Assembly: GCF_014651055.1 (NCBI RefSeq)
Contig: NZ_BMWD01000006.1
Coordinates: forward strand, 257,792-321,791
Origin: Streptomyces fructofermentans
Lineage (GTDB): Bacteria > Actinomycetota > Actinomycetes > Streptomycetales > Streptomycetaceae
Direction of reading: 5' to 3'
Length of the DNA stretch: 64,000 bases
Positions 6,590 through 16,564 of the stretch are shown here, in pieces (positions within the stretch are counted from its first letter, which is position 1; the number at the start of each line of letters is the position of its first letter). The notes beneath the pieces were generated by a model. That model was not told where the DNA came from. It saw nothing but the letters and a program-made list of their open reading frames with translations, and did not search any database. The translations under genes were made by a program, and so were the position numbers.

Positions 6590-8206
6590 TCAGCGCCCGC
6601 TGCCGAGAGCGCGGCGGCCGCGCCCCTCGCGCACGGCGGGGAGGTTCTGCCGCGGAGCCGCTCCTCGCGTGTCCTCCTCCAGGCGCAGGGCGAGCGCCGG
6701 GCAGCGGCGCACGGCCCGCAGGGCCTTCGCCTCCGCGTACCGGGGCACCTGGGCCTGCGCGACGGTGGGGAAGCCGTCGGCGCCCAACTCGAAGACCTCG
6801 GGAAGGATGTCCGCGCACAGTCCGTGCCCTCGGCACAGCGTCCAGTCCACGAAGATCTTCTGGCGGCTGGGGCCCTGGTCCTGCTCCGCCTGGCCGCCCG
6901 GGATGCCGGTGGGAAGCTGGCCGCCCTCGAACAGCGGCAGCACGCCCTCCACGGGCCGTCCGCAGCCGTTGCCGAGGACATGGGCCGCCAGGTCGTCCGT
7001 GAACGCCTTGATGGTCGACTCCAGGAACATCGCGGAGCCGTCCGGGTGCGAGCACGCGCCGCGCCGCTTCACGGAGTTGGCGACCTGCTTGAGGGCCTCC
7101 AGGGCGGCCGGACCGCCGCCGTTGAGGATGTCCTCCATGCCGCGTGCCGCCGCCGGCAGCCCGAGGTAGCAGGGGCCGCACTGGCCCGCGCTCTCCTCCG
7201 CCAGCCACTGCGCCACCCGCAGAGACTCGCCCAGCGGGCAGGTCGACATGCTGATCGGCATGATCGCGCCCGCGCCGAGCGCGCCGCCGACCGCGTCCAG
7301 GGAGTTGCGCGAGACGACCGCCTCGTTCACGGTCGCCGCGTCGATCCACTTGCCGTGGTAGCCGCCGGTCAGCACGCCCTGCGGGACCGGCGGGGCGCCG
7401 GCCAGCTGGAGGATGTAGCGCAGCGGCACACCGGTGGGGGCCTCGATCACCATGGGGCGGGCGACGGCGCCGGAGACGGTCAGCATGACGGTGCCCGGCT
7501 CGTCGTACAGGCCGGTGTTGCCGTACCGCTCGGCCCCGATGCGCGCGCCGATGGCGAGTTGGGCGAACGTCTCCGCGTTCGACAGCAGGGTGGGCGCGCC
7601 CCCCACGCCGTTCTGCGAGGCGCTGGTCTTGCGGCCGGGCGGGATCGCCGGACCGCCGTCGATGGAGCGGACCAGCGAGGCCGCCGCGCCGGTGACCATC
7701 CGTACGGGATTGCGCTGCACGCGTGCGCGGATGGTCGCCCCGCGCCGGTTGGTCAGGCCGCGCTCGGCGAGCGCGGCCTCCATCGACCGCTGCGTGGACT
7801 CACGGGTGACGCCGACGACCAGGGTGCGGGCGCCCAGCGCCTCGGCGACCAGCAGGGCGCCGTCCAGGATGAGGTGCGGGGCACGGTTGATCATCACCGT
7901 GTCCTTGCGGCAGGCGGGCTCGTCCTCGCTGCCGTTGACCACTACGACGGGCCGTACGCCGCGCTTGATCGCCGCCTCGGCGACCGACCGCAGCTTCTTG
8001 TGGAACGGGAAGCCCGCGCCGCCGCGGCCCTTCAGGGAGATGCGTTCGGAGAGCTGCGCGAGCTGCTCCCCGCCCATCGGCTCGAGCGGCCCGTGCACCT
8101 TCAGGTGCATGGGCAGATCGAGTCTCTCGACGAGGTCGAATCCGGAGGTGAGCTGGGGAAGGCCCACCACGCGGACTTCGGGGACGTCGGGAAGGGCCTC
8201 GTTCAC
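6590..8206 (-). CDS. NuoF-like NADH-binding flavoprotein fused to a 3Fe-4S ferredoxin
   Basis: The 538-residue protein resembles the 51-kDa subunit of complex I. It has the FMN/NADH glycine-rich loop GRGGAGFPFHKKL (about residue 55), NGSEDEPACRKDT matching the FMN-contact motif, and an SLBB domain (about 230-280). The Fe-S region ESAGQCGPC (residues 338-346) is followed by a later Cys in RGACSH (about 383). A C-terminal ferredoxin follows, CRGHGLC at about 457-463 and CP at about 503. The first Cys of the usual ESCGxCxPC motif is Ala340. It starts with GTG behind GGAGG. The GTG overlaps the upstream TAG by one base (TAGTG), coupling it to the membrane cytochrome. It probably moves electrons from NADH through FMN and Fe-S to that partner. 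Confidence 0.85.
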   Translation of the reverse strand: MNEALPDVPEVRVVGLPQLTSGFDLVERLDLPMHLKVHGPLEPMGGEQLAQLSERISLKGRGGAGFPFHKKLRSVAEAAIKRGVRPVVVVNGSEDEPACRKDTVMINRAPHLILDGALLVAEALGARTLVVGVTRESTQRSMEAALAERGLTNRRGATIRARVQRNPVRMVTGAAASLVRSIDGGPAIPPGRKTSASQNGVGGAPTLLSNAETFAQLAIGARIGAERYGNTGLYDEPGTVMLTVSGAVARPMVIEAPTGVPLRYILQLAGAPPVPQGVLTGGYHGKWIDAATVNEAVVSRNSLDAVGGALGAGAIMPISMSTCPLGESLRVAQWLAEESAGQCGPCYLGLPAAARGMEDILNGGGPAALEALKQVANSVKRRGACSHPDGSAMFLESTIKAFTDDLAAHVLGNGCGRPVEGVLPLFEGGQLPTGIPGGQAEQDQGPSRQKIFVDWTLCRGHGLCADILPEVFELGADGFPTVAQAQVPRYAEAKALRAVRRCPALALRLEEDTRGAAPRQNLPAVREGRGRRALGSGR

Positions 8207-9480
8207 TAAAAGCCTCCGGAAGGCGCGTTCCAGGGTTCGCCGTTGCTCGGTGCCTCGTAGGAACCGGGCAGCGTTTCAGTGGCGGGACCGCTGTTGTACG
8301 TGTCGTTCGGGTTGTACGTACCGAGGGGGTTGTTCGTCTCACCGGTGTCGTACACGTCACTCGCGCCGTACGTGACATTCGTGGAGGTGTCGTACGAGCC
8401 GCCGCCGTAGGACGGGTCGTAGGGCTGGTTCCCGGCGGGCCGCGGCGGGGCCTCGTAGAGGGTCGGGGACGGGGCCGGCCAGCGGGGACCCTCGCCGCCG
8501 TCGACGCGCGGCATCGCCTCGGTGGCCTGCATGTCCACCGGCTGCATGGCCTGGGTCGGGTCCTGCGGGCGCTGCGGGGAGACGGCCCGGTAGGCGGCGG
8601 CGAACCCCGCGGTGTCGGTCAGGGACCCGGTGTCCGTGAACGATCCGGTGTCCGTGAGGGCGGACCGCTGCGGGGAGTCGAACCGGGACGCGGACCGCTG
8701 CTGGGGGACCTCGGGCCGGCCGCCGCGGCCGGCCTGCCTCGCGCCGTCCTGGTTGCCGCGCCGGGCGTCGAGGTCGTCGCGGTAGGGCCGGTTGCCGGTC
8801 TCCAGCAGGGACAGGACGCGCCGGGAGACCTTGCGCTTGAACGAGGCCGGGGCCGAGCGCAGGCCCAGCGCGCCGATGACGGCGGCCAGGGCGAGGCTGT
8901 AGAGGATCACGAAGACGGGCTTCGCCTCGCGCCCCGCGAACAGGCCGTGGATCAGGGCCGAGCACCAGGCCGGGTAGGCCAGCATGTGCACCGCCCGCCA
9001 GCGTGCGGCGACCTCCGCGGGGGACGCGAACGCGCTGCGCAGGGCGCCGGTGAGGGCGGTGAAGACCATCAGCAGTCCGGCCAGGGTGCCGAAGCCGATG
9101 AGGCCGTTGGAGCCGGTGACGCCGAGGCCGAAGGGGATGACGACCGCGATCACCGACGTGTGGTCGAGTGCGAGCTTGACCGTGACGTGCAGCAGGAGGA
9201 AGCCGACGGAGCCGACCGCGGTCGACCGGTGCACGGCCTGGGCGATGAGCCGCTGGCGCGTGTTCAGGAAGACCCGGTCGGTCGCGACGAGTCCCCAGAG
9301 CACTGAGCAGGTGAGGGAGACCAGCGACAGGACGCCGGCGCCGAAGTTGAGGAAGTCGCGGAGTCCGTCACCTCCGACCAGGACGATCACGGGTATGAGC
9401 AGCAAGGCGGCAGCGGTCACTCCGCCCCGGACCGAACGGCCGGGCGTCGGGAGCGTGCTGTTGTTGCGGCGAGAGTTCAT
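8206..9480 (-). CDS. ferric-reductase-like membrane cytochrome b protein
   Basis: The 424-residue protein has about six membrane helices in residues 20-215. Candidate haem-b ligands are in helix pairs: AQAVHRSTAVG with LLLHVTVKL, and WRAVHMLAYP with ALIHGLFAG, as in ferric-reductase/NOX/YedZ-like domains. After residue 225 there is a long, disordered cytoplasmic tail rich in Gly, Pro, Ser, Thr and Tyr with repeated DTG motifs. There is no NADPH-oxidoreductase domain, so it needs an external donor, evidently the NuoF-like protein whose start it overlaps by one base. The electron acceptor (Fe(III), quinone or a periplasmic protein) is unknown. It is divergent from leuS. Confidence 0.8.
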   Translation of the reverse strand: MNSRRNNSTLPTPGRSVRGGVTAAALLLIPVIVLVGGDGLRDFLNFGAGVLSLVSLTCSVLWGLVATDRVFLNTRQRLIAQAVHRSTAVGSVGFLLLHVTVKLALDHTSVIAVVIPFGLGVTGSNGLIGFGTLAGLLMVFTALTGALRSAFASPAEVAARWRAVHMLAYPAWCSALIHGLFAGREAKPVFVILYSLALAAVIGALGLRSAPASFKRKVSRRVLSLLETGNRPYRDDLDARRGNQDGARQAGRGGRPEVPQQRSASRFDSPQRSALTDTGSFTDTGSLTDTAGFAAAYRAVSPQRPQDPTQAMQPVDMQATEAMPRVDGGEGPRWPAPSPTLYEAPPRPAGNQPYDPSYGGGSYDTSTNVTYGASDVYDTGETNNPLGTYNPNDTYNSGPATETLPGSYEAPSNGEPWNAPSGGF

Positions 9481-9740
9481 GGGGCAACTCCGAACAGTTC
9501 GGGAAAGCGGTCCCGCTGCCGCACTCTAGGTCGACCTCTACCGAGGGGTAGGAGGTTTGAGTTATTGCGTTGTTATCAAAGGGCAGCGAGGGAGTTGTGA
9601 TGTCCCTTAGCGGCCCTTACGCGAAGTAACCTTTGACTCTTGTTCAGTTCTGGCCGACCCGGCGCGTGCGTGACACTCAGTGCCGGAGCGTAGCCCACGG
9701 CCCGTCGCGGCCCGCTCGGCCGCTGCGGTACCCTGACGCC
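9481..9740. promoter_or_regulatory. divergent control region, cytochrome module / leuS leader
   Basis: This is the most A+T-rich short stretch nearby (about 9555-9650), as expected of promoters. On the right, TACCCT (9729-9734) ends 6 bases before the leuS leader-peptide ATG. On the left, an imperfect inverted repeat (ACCTCTACC with GGTAGGAGGT, about 9533-9555) lies in the presumed 5' untranslated region of the cytochrome gene. TTGATAAC near 9572-9582 (minus strand) may be part of its promoter. Confidence 0.45.
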
Positions 9741-9779
9741 ATGCGTGCTGTACGCCTTCTGCTTAGCGAGCCGCGCTGA
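9741..9779 (+). CDS. leuS leader peptide (12 aa, three consecutive Leu codons)
   Basis: The frame reads MRAVRLLLSEPR, with codons CTT-CTG-CTT for the Leu run, and ends TGA. The -10-like TACCCT ends 6 bases before the ATG, so the RNA probably begins at or near this start and the peptide is made from a leaderless end. A stem-loop and a terminator with six Ts follow before leuS. This is the classical layout of attenuation: ribosome stalling at Leu codons under leucyl-tRNA shortage would favour readthrough into leuS. Confidence 0.75.
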   Translation: MRAVRLLLSEPR

Positions 9780-9785
9780 TCATTC

Positions 9786-9849
9786 CCGGCCACCGGTGAG
9801 ACCGTGGCCGGCATCGGCGCGGCGCCCCCTCCTGTGCGAGGGGTTTTTT
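9786..9849 (+). promoter_or_regulatory. leuS attenuator: stem-loop plus intrinsic terminator
   Basis: Two hairpins follow the leader peptide. The first is CCGGCCAC (9786-9793) pairing with GTGGCCGG (9804-9811). The second is CCCCTC (9826-9831) pairing with GAGGGG (9838-9843), followed by TTTTTT (9844-9849), a textbook intrinsic terminator and rare in this genome. It lies 46 bases before leuS. I see no T-box specifier loop or T-box consensus, so ribosome-mediated attenuation is the better model. Confidence 0.7.
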
Positions 9850-9895
9850 CATTTCCGGGCCGCTGGCAGAGACGATCGATGGAGCTTTGAGGATC

Positions 9896-12769
<2,874 letters not shown>

Positions 12770-12774
12770 GTCCT

Positions 12775-13270
12775 GGGGCCTGGGCTTGGGCCTGGGGCCG
12801 GGCCGATGTCCGGGGCGGGGCTCGGGGTTCGCGCCCGGGTCCGCGCCCGGCCCGGGGTCTGGCGCGGGGCCTCGGACGGGGGCCTGGGATCGGGGCATGG
12901 CGTCGAGGCTTGGGATCGGAGCCTGGAGCGGGGCCTGGATCGGGCTGATGTCCGTGGCGGGCTCGGGGTTCGCGCGCGCCTTGGGCCCGGGCGGTCGGGG
13001 TTCGGGCTTGCGTCCTGGGCCGGGGCCGGGGCCGGGGTCGGGGTCGGGGTCTGGGTCGGCCTTGGGCCCCGGGGCCGCGCCGCGTTCCGGGTCGGCGCCG
13101 CGTTCCTGGTCCGCGCCGGGTTCGGGCCCGGGGTGCGGGCGTCCCGCGCCCGCGCCGGGCCGGGGTTCGGGCTGACGCGGTGCCCGGTCGGGTGCCGCGT
13201 CCGTTTCCCGGGGCCGGGAGGTCGGGGAAGTCCCCTACGGGCAGGTTGGGGGTTCCGCTGGAACCCTCCG
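12775..13270. repeat. G-rich, strongly strand-biased low-complexity spacer
   Basis: The + strand carries many runs of three or four G separated by CC, TC or CTT. The clearest is around 13017-13062, with successive GGGGCC, GGGGTC and GGGTC units. Two loosely similar halves both contain a GATGTCCG-like start and GGGCTCGGGGTTCGCGC. Both strands contain long open frames, but they are Arg/Pro/Gly-rich and lack homology, so I treat the stretch as non-coding. The G runs could form quadruplexes in DNA or in the leuS 3' RNA. Confidence 0.6.
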
Positions 13271-13335
13271 CCCTCCTTTTCCGTTTACCGTGAAGAAGCC
13301 GGCCGTCACTGGACGCAGCACCCGAGAGGATCGTC

Positions 13336-14103
13336 ATGGAAGCCGTGGTCGCAGTCGTGGCGCTGATCCTCGTGCTGTTCGTGGTGCTGGGCGCGTACGC
13401 CACGGTCAAGGTCGTCGGCGCGGCCAAGCGCGGGGTGGACCGTACCGTCGCGCAGGCCCGCCGCACCGTGGAGGACTCCGCGCTCAGGGCGAAGACCTTC
13501 GCCCAGCCCGGAGCCCAGGGCGAGCTGGCCCAGCTCCGGCTCTCGCTGCGCACGTCGATGCGGGCCACTCAGGACGCGCTGCAGGCGGGCGTGGCCGAGG
13601 ACGAGTCGCTGAAGGAGTCCCTGAGCCTCTTCCAGCGGCTCAGCGCGCACGGGCACGAGCTGGACGACGAGCTGAAGCGGCTCCAGCACGAGCCGGACAG
13701 GGTCCGCCTCACCGAGCGGCTGCCGGAGCTGCGGGAGCGCGCCGAGCGGATCACGTCGTCGGCGGACGCGCTGCGCTGGGCGGCCCGCGACCGGGCACAG
13801 CGCTTCGGGAGCGACGACCTCGACTCCCTCAGCGACCAGATCGACGTCGAGGCCGGAGCCCTGCGGCACTGGACCACGGAACCCGCCCCGCGCACCGCCG
13901 AGGGACCGGCTGCCTCGGGCACGCCCGCGCAGGCCCCGCCCCCGTGGCCGGAGGCCCCGACCGTCGCCTCGGGGCGGCAGACCTGGCCGGACGGCCCCGA
14001 GTCGCGGCCGGCCGAGGAGCCCACCCGGGCCTCCATCGACCCGCCGCGCGTCCGGGCCGCCTACCCTTGGGAGAAGAAGCCCCGCCCCGAGAGCACGACT
14101 TGA
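13336..14103 (+). CDS. membrane-anchored coiled-coil protein
   Basis: The 255-residue protein has one N-terminal membrane helix (about residues 3-25, VVAVVALILVLFVVLGAYAT). A highly charged helical region (about 30-180) follows, rich in Glu, Arg, Leu and Ala with heptad-like spacing, then a Pro/Ala-rich disordered tail. It starts with ATG behind GAGAGGA. No catalytic motif is visible. It looks like the conserved actinobacterial membrane proteins found beside leuS/degV; the role may be structural, but nothing in the sequence states it. It precedes the degV-family gene by 72 bases. Confidence 0.7.
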   Translation: MEAVVAVVALILVLFVVLGAYATVKVVGAAKRGVDRTVAQARRTVEDSALRAKTFAQPGAQGELAQLRLSLRTSMRATQDALQAGVAEDESLKESLSLFQRLSAHGHELDDELKRLQHEPDRVRLTERLPELRERAERITSSADALRWAARDRAQRFGSDDLDSLSDQIDVEAGALRHWTTEPAPRTAEGPAASGTPAQAPPPWPEAPTVASGRQTWPDGPESRPAEEPTRASIDPPRVRAAYPWEKKPRPESTT

Positions 14104-14175
14104 TCCCGCCGGACCGGCCGCAGGCGGGAGGGGCCGGGCTGCCGCCCACGGCCACCGACAGGTAACCTCCAGGTC

Positions 14176-15021
14176 ATGTCCCGCCATGTCGCGATCGTCA
14201 CCGATTCAACGGCCTACCTGCCGCAGCGGACGATGGAGCGCCACGGCATTACCGCGGTGCCCCTGACCGTGGTCCTCGGCGACCAGGCGCTCGAAGAGGG
14301 TACGGAGATCTCCGCCCGCTCACTGGCCCAGGCGCTGCAGAAGCGGCGTTCCGTCACAACCTCCAGGCCGAGTCCCGAGGTCTTCGCGGAGACCTATCGC
14401 AGGGTCGCCGCGTCCGGTGCCTCGGGCATCGTCTCGCTGCACCTCTCCGCCGAGTTCTCCGGCACCTACGACGCGGCGGTCATGGCCGCCCGGGAGGCAC
14501 CCGTACCCGTGCGGGTGGTGGACACCGGGATGGTGGCCATGGCCCTCGGCTTCTGCGCGCTGGCCGCCGCCGAGTCGGCGGAGGCCGACGGCACGATCGA
14601 CGACGCGGTGGCCGCGGCGGAGAAGCGGGCCGCCGGGACGTGCGCCTACTTCTACGTGGACACGCTCGACTATCTGCGCCGGGGCGGACGGATCGGCGCG
14701 GCCCAGGCGCTGCTGGGGTCCGCACTCGCCGTGAAGCCGCTGCTGCAACTGGACGGCGGGCGCATCGAGATGTTCGAGAAGGTACGGACCGCCACCAAGG
14801 CCATCGCGCGCCTGGAGGAGATCGTCGCTGAGCGGGCGGGCGACTCCCCGGTCGACATCGCGGTCCACCACCTCGCGGCGCCCGAGCGCGCGTCGGCCCT
14901 CGCGGAGCGGCTGCGGGTCCGGGTGCCAGGACTGGCGGACCTGCATGTCAGTGAGGTGGGCGCGGTGATCGGGGCGCACACCGGGCCCGGGCTGCTGGGG
15001 GCCGTCATCTCGCCTCGGTGA
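14176..15021 (+). CDS. DegV family fatty-acid-binding protein
   Basis: DegV/FakB proteins bind a fatty acid and present it to a kinase, or act as lipid carriers. The 281-residue protein has the family start VAIVTDSTAYLP, the TSRPSPEVFAETY segment with the phosphate-binding T-S-x-P, the LSAEFSGTYDAA motif, the VDTGMVAMALGF strand, and the C-terminal GAHTGPGLLGAV motif. TAACCT ends 7 bases before the ATG and there is no clear Shine-Dalgarno, which suggests a leaderless mRNA. No FakA kinase gene is nearby. Confidence 0.92.
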   Translation: MSRHVAIVTDSTAYLPQRTMERHGITAVPLTVVLGDQALEEGTEISARSLAQALQKRRSVTTSRPSPEVFAETYRRVAASGASGIVSLHLSAEFSGTYDAAVMAAREAPVPVRVVDTGMVAMALGFCALAAAESAEADGTIDDAVAAAEKRAAGTCAYFYVDTLDYLRRGGRIGAAQALLGSALAVKPLLQLDGGRIEMFEKVRTATKAIARLEEIVAERAGDSPVDIAVHHLAAPERASALAERLRVRVPGLADLHVSEVGAVIGAHTGPGLLGAVISPR

Positions 15022-15088
15022 GGACGGTTGCGGGTTGGGAGGCCTGCGGGGCGGGAGGCCTGCGCGGCGGGTCGAGTTGCCGGGGCGA

Positions 15089-15204
15089 TCTGCCGGACTG
15101 ATCTGCTGGTTCGGTCTGCCGGACTGATCTGTTGGTTCGGTCGGCGGGCCGCCGGGGTCGGTCAGGCGTTTTGGCTGGCGTGCTGGCGTGCTGGCGTGCT
15201 CGCG
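15089..15204. repeat. short tandem repeats upstream of comEA
   Basis: Two tandem copies of a 26-base unit occupy 15089-15114 and 15115-15140 and differ at one base. Each is itself made of two related 13-base halves (TCTGCCGGACTGA / TCTGCTGGTTCGG). Further on, an 8-base unit TGCTGGCG is repeated four times with small changes (15173-15204). The stretch is non-coding. Confidence 0.8.
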
Positions 15205-15307
15205 TGCGGCTTGTTCGGCCGATCGTTGGCTCGTGTGGGTGACGGAGTTGTCCACAACCCGACGGTAATCCCCGGGAATTGAGCAAGATCATCGCGATGG
15301 GGCGGGT

Positions 15308-16564
15308 ATGCCCGATCCTCCTCGCATGGCACTTCGATCTTCTTCACGGACAGCGACGGTCACCAGCGGACCGGGGCGCGGGCCGGTCTCCGACAGCCGC
15401 GCGCGACACCGCCCCCGCCCTTCCCGGTTCGGGTCCCGGCGCCGGGAGTCGGCGGCGGGTGCACTGCGCCTGCGAGCACGGGCGGCGACCCTCTTCGGAG
15501 AACGGGCCGGGGAGCGGCCCGAGGATGCGGCCGAGGGGCGGGACGGGGAACAGGCGGAGGGACGAGGGGAGTTCGGGCACGGCCCTCCGGCGGGGGCGGC
15601 CGGGCGTGCGGCGGGTCCGATGGCGCCCCGGGCGCCGAGGGTACGGGTGCCGAGGTCCCCGGTGCCGGGAGCGCGGGTGCCGAGGCCCGATGTCCCGAGG
15701 TGGGTGGACTCGGGTGCCGGTGCCGAAGCCGGTGCGCTTGCCTCCGCCGATGTGGGTGCGGGCGTGGGTGGTGTGGACGTCGGCGCGGGTGTCGGGAGCG
15801 GGTCGGCCTGGCGGGAGCGGGCCGGGCTCGCGGTCAGGGAGCGGATGCCCTTGTGGCTGCAGTCCCGGTGCGGACTGGAGCCGAGGAGCGTGGTCGCGCT
15901 CACGGTGGTGCTCCTGGTCGCGACGGTCTTCGCCGTGCAGCACTTCTGGTCGGGGCGCACCCAGCCGGTGCGGCCGCCCCAGGTGGTGCGGGCCGCGGCT
16001 CAGTACGGCGAGAGGGGCGGCCCCGGACCCGAGCCGGCACCGGGGTCCTCGGCCCTCGCCCGGGGCTCGGTGGGAGCCGCCGCGACGGCCGGTGCCGTCG
16101 TCGTTGTGGACGTCGGGGGCAAGGTGCGCGAGCCCGGTGTCCAACGGCTGCCCGCGGGTTCCCGGGTCGCCGACGCGCTCCGCGCCGCGGGTGGGGTGCG
16201 GCCGGGTGCGGACACGGGGGGCCTCAACCGCGCGCGGGTCCTCGTGGACGGCGAGCAGGTGGTGGTCGGGGCGCCCCAGGGGGCGAGCGGAGCTCCTCCG
16301 GCCGCGGCGGGACCCGGCCCCGCGGTGGCCCCGGGCCCCGGGGGAGCGGGTGGTGCCGCTCCCGGTCCGGCCACTCCGGTCTCCCTCAACTCGGCCACCC
16401 CGGAGCAGTTGGACACGCTGCCCGGCGTCGGCCCGGTGCTCGCGCAGCACATCATCGACTACCGCACCCGGCACGGCGGCTTCCGCTCGGTCGAGCAGCT
16501 GCGCGAGGTGACCGGCATCGGCGACCGCCGGTTCGCCGACCTGCGGAATCTCGTACGGCCATGA
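15308..16564 (+). CDS. comEA: ComEA-like helix-hairpin-helix DNA-binding protein
   Basis: The 418-residue protein has a long, basic, Ala/Pro/Gly-rich N-terminus (1-190), a membrane helix (about 198-215, SVVALTVVLLVATVFAVQ), and an SLBB domain (about 275-320, VVVDVGGKVREPGVQRLP). A C-terminal tandem helix-hairpin-helix (about 357-418, SLNSATPEQLDTLPGVGP and VTGIGDRRFADL) follows. In competent bacteria ComEA captures DNA outside the membrane for ComEC. The ATG at 15308 has GGGGCGGG before it; an ATG at 15326 is the alternative. The ATGA overlap with comEC shows tight coupling. The N-terminal extension is much longer than in Bacillus ComEA. Confidence 0.88.
   Translation: MPDPPRMALRSSSRTATVTSGPGRGPVSDSRARHRPRPSRFGSRRRESAAGALRLRARAATLFGERAGERPEDAAEGRDGEQAEGRGEFGHGPPAGAAGRAAGPMAPRAPRVRVPRSPVPGARVPRPDVPRWVDSGAGAEAGALASADVGAGVGGVDVGAGVGSGSAWRERAGLAVRERMPLWLQSRCGLEPRSVVALTVVLLVATVFAVQHFWSGRTQPVRPPQVVRAAAQYGERGGPGPEPAPGSSALARGSVGAAATAGAVVVVDVGGKVREPGVQRLPAGSRVADALRAAGGVRPGADTGGLNRARVLVDGEQVVVGAPQGASGAPPAAAGPGPAVAPGPGGAGGAAPGPATPVSLNSATPEQLDTLPGVGPVLAQHIIDYRTRHGGFRSVEQLREVTGIGDRRFADLRNLVRP

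Noticed and set aside
9741..9895. T-box riboswitch in front of leuS
   Set aside because: No specifier loop, AG bulge or T-box consensus sequence is visible; a translated Leu-rich leader and a simple terminator explain the region better.
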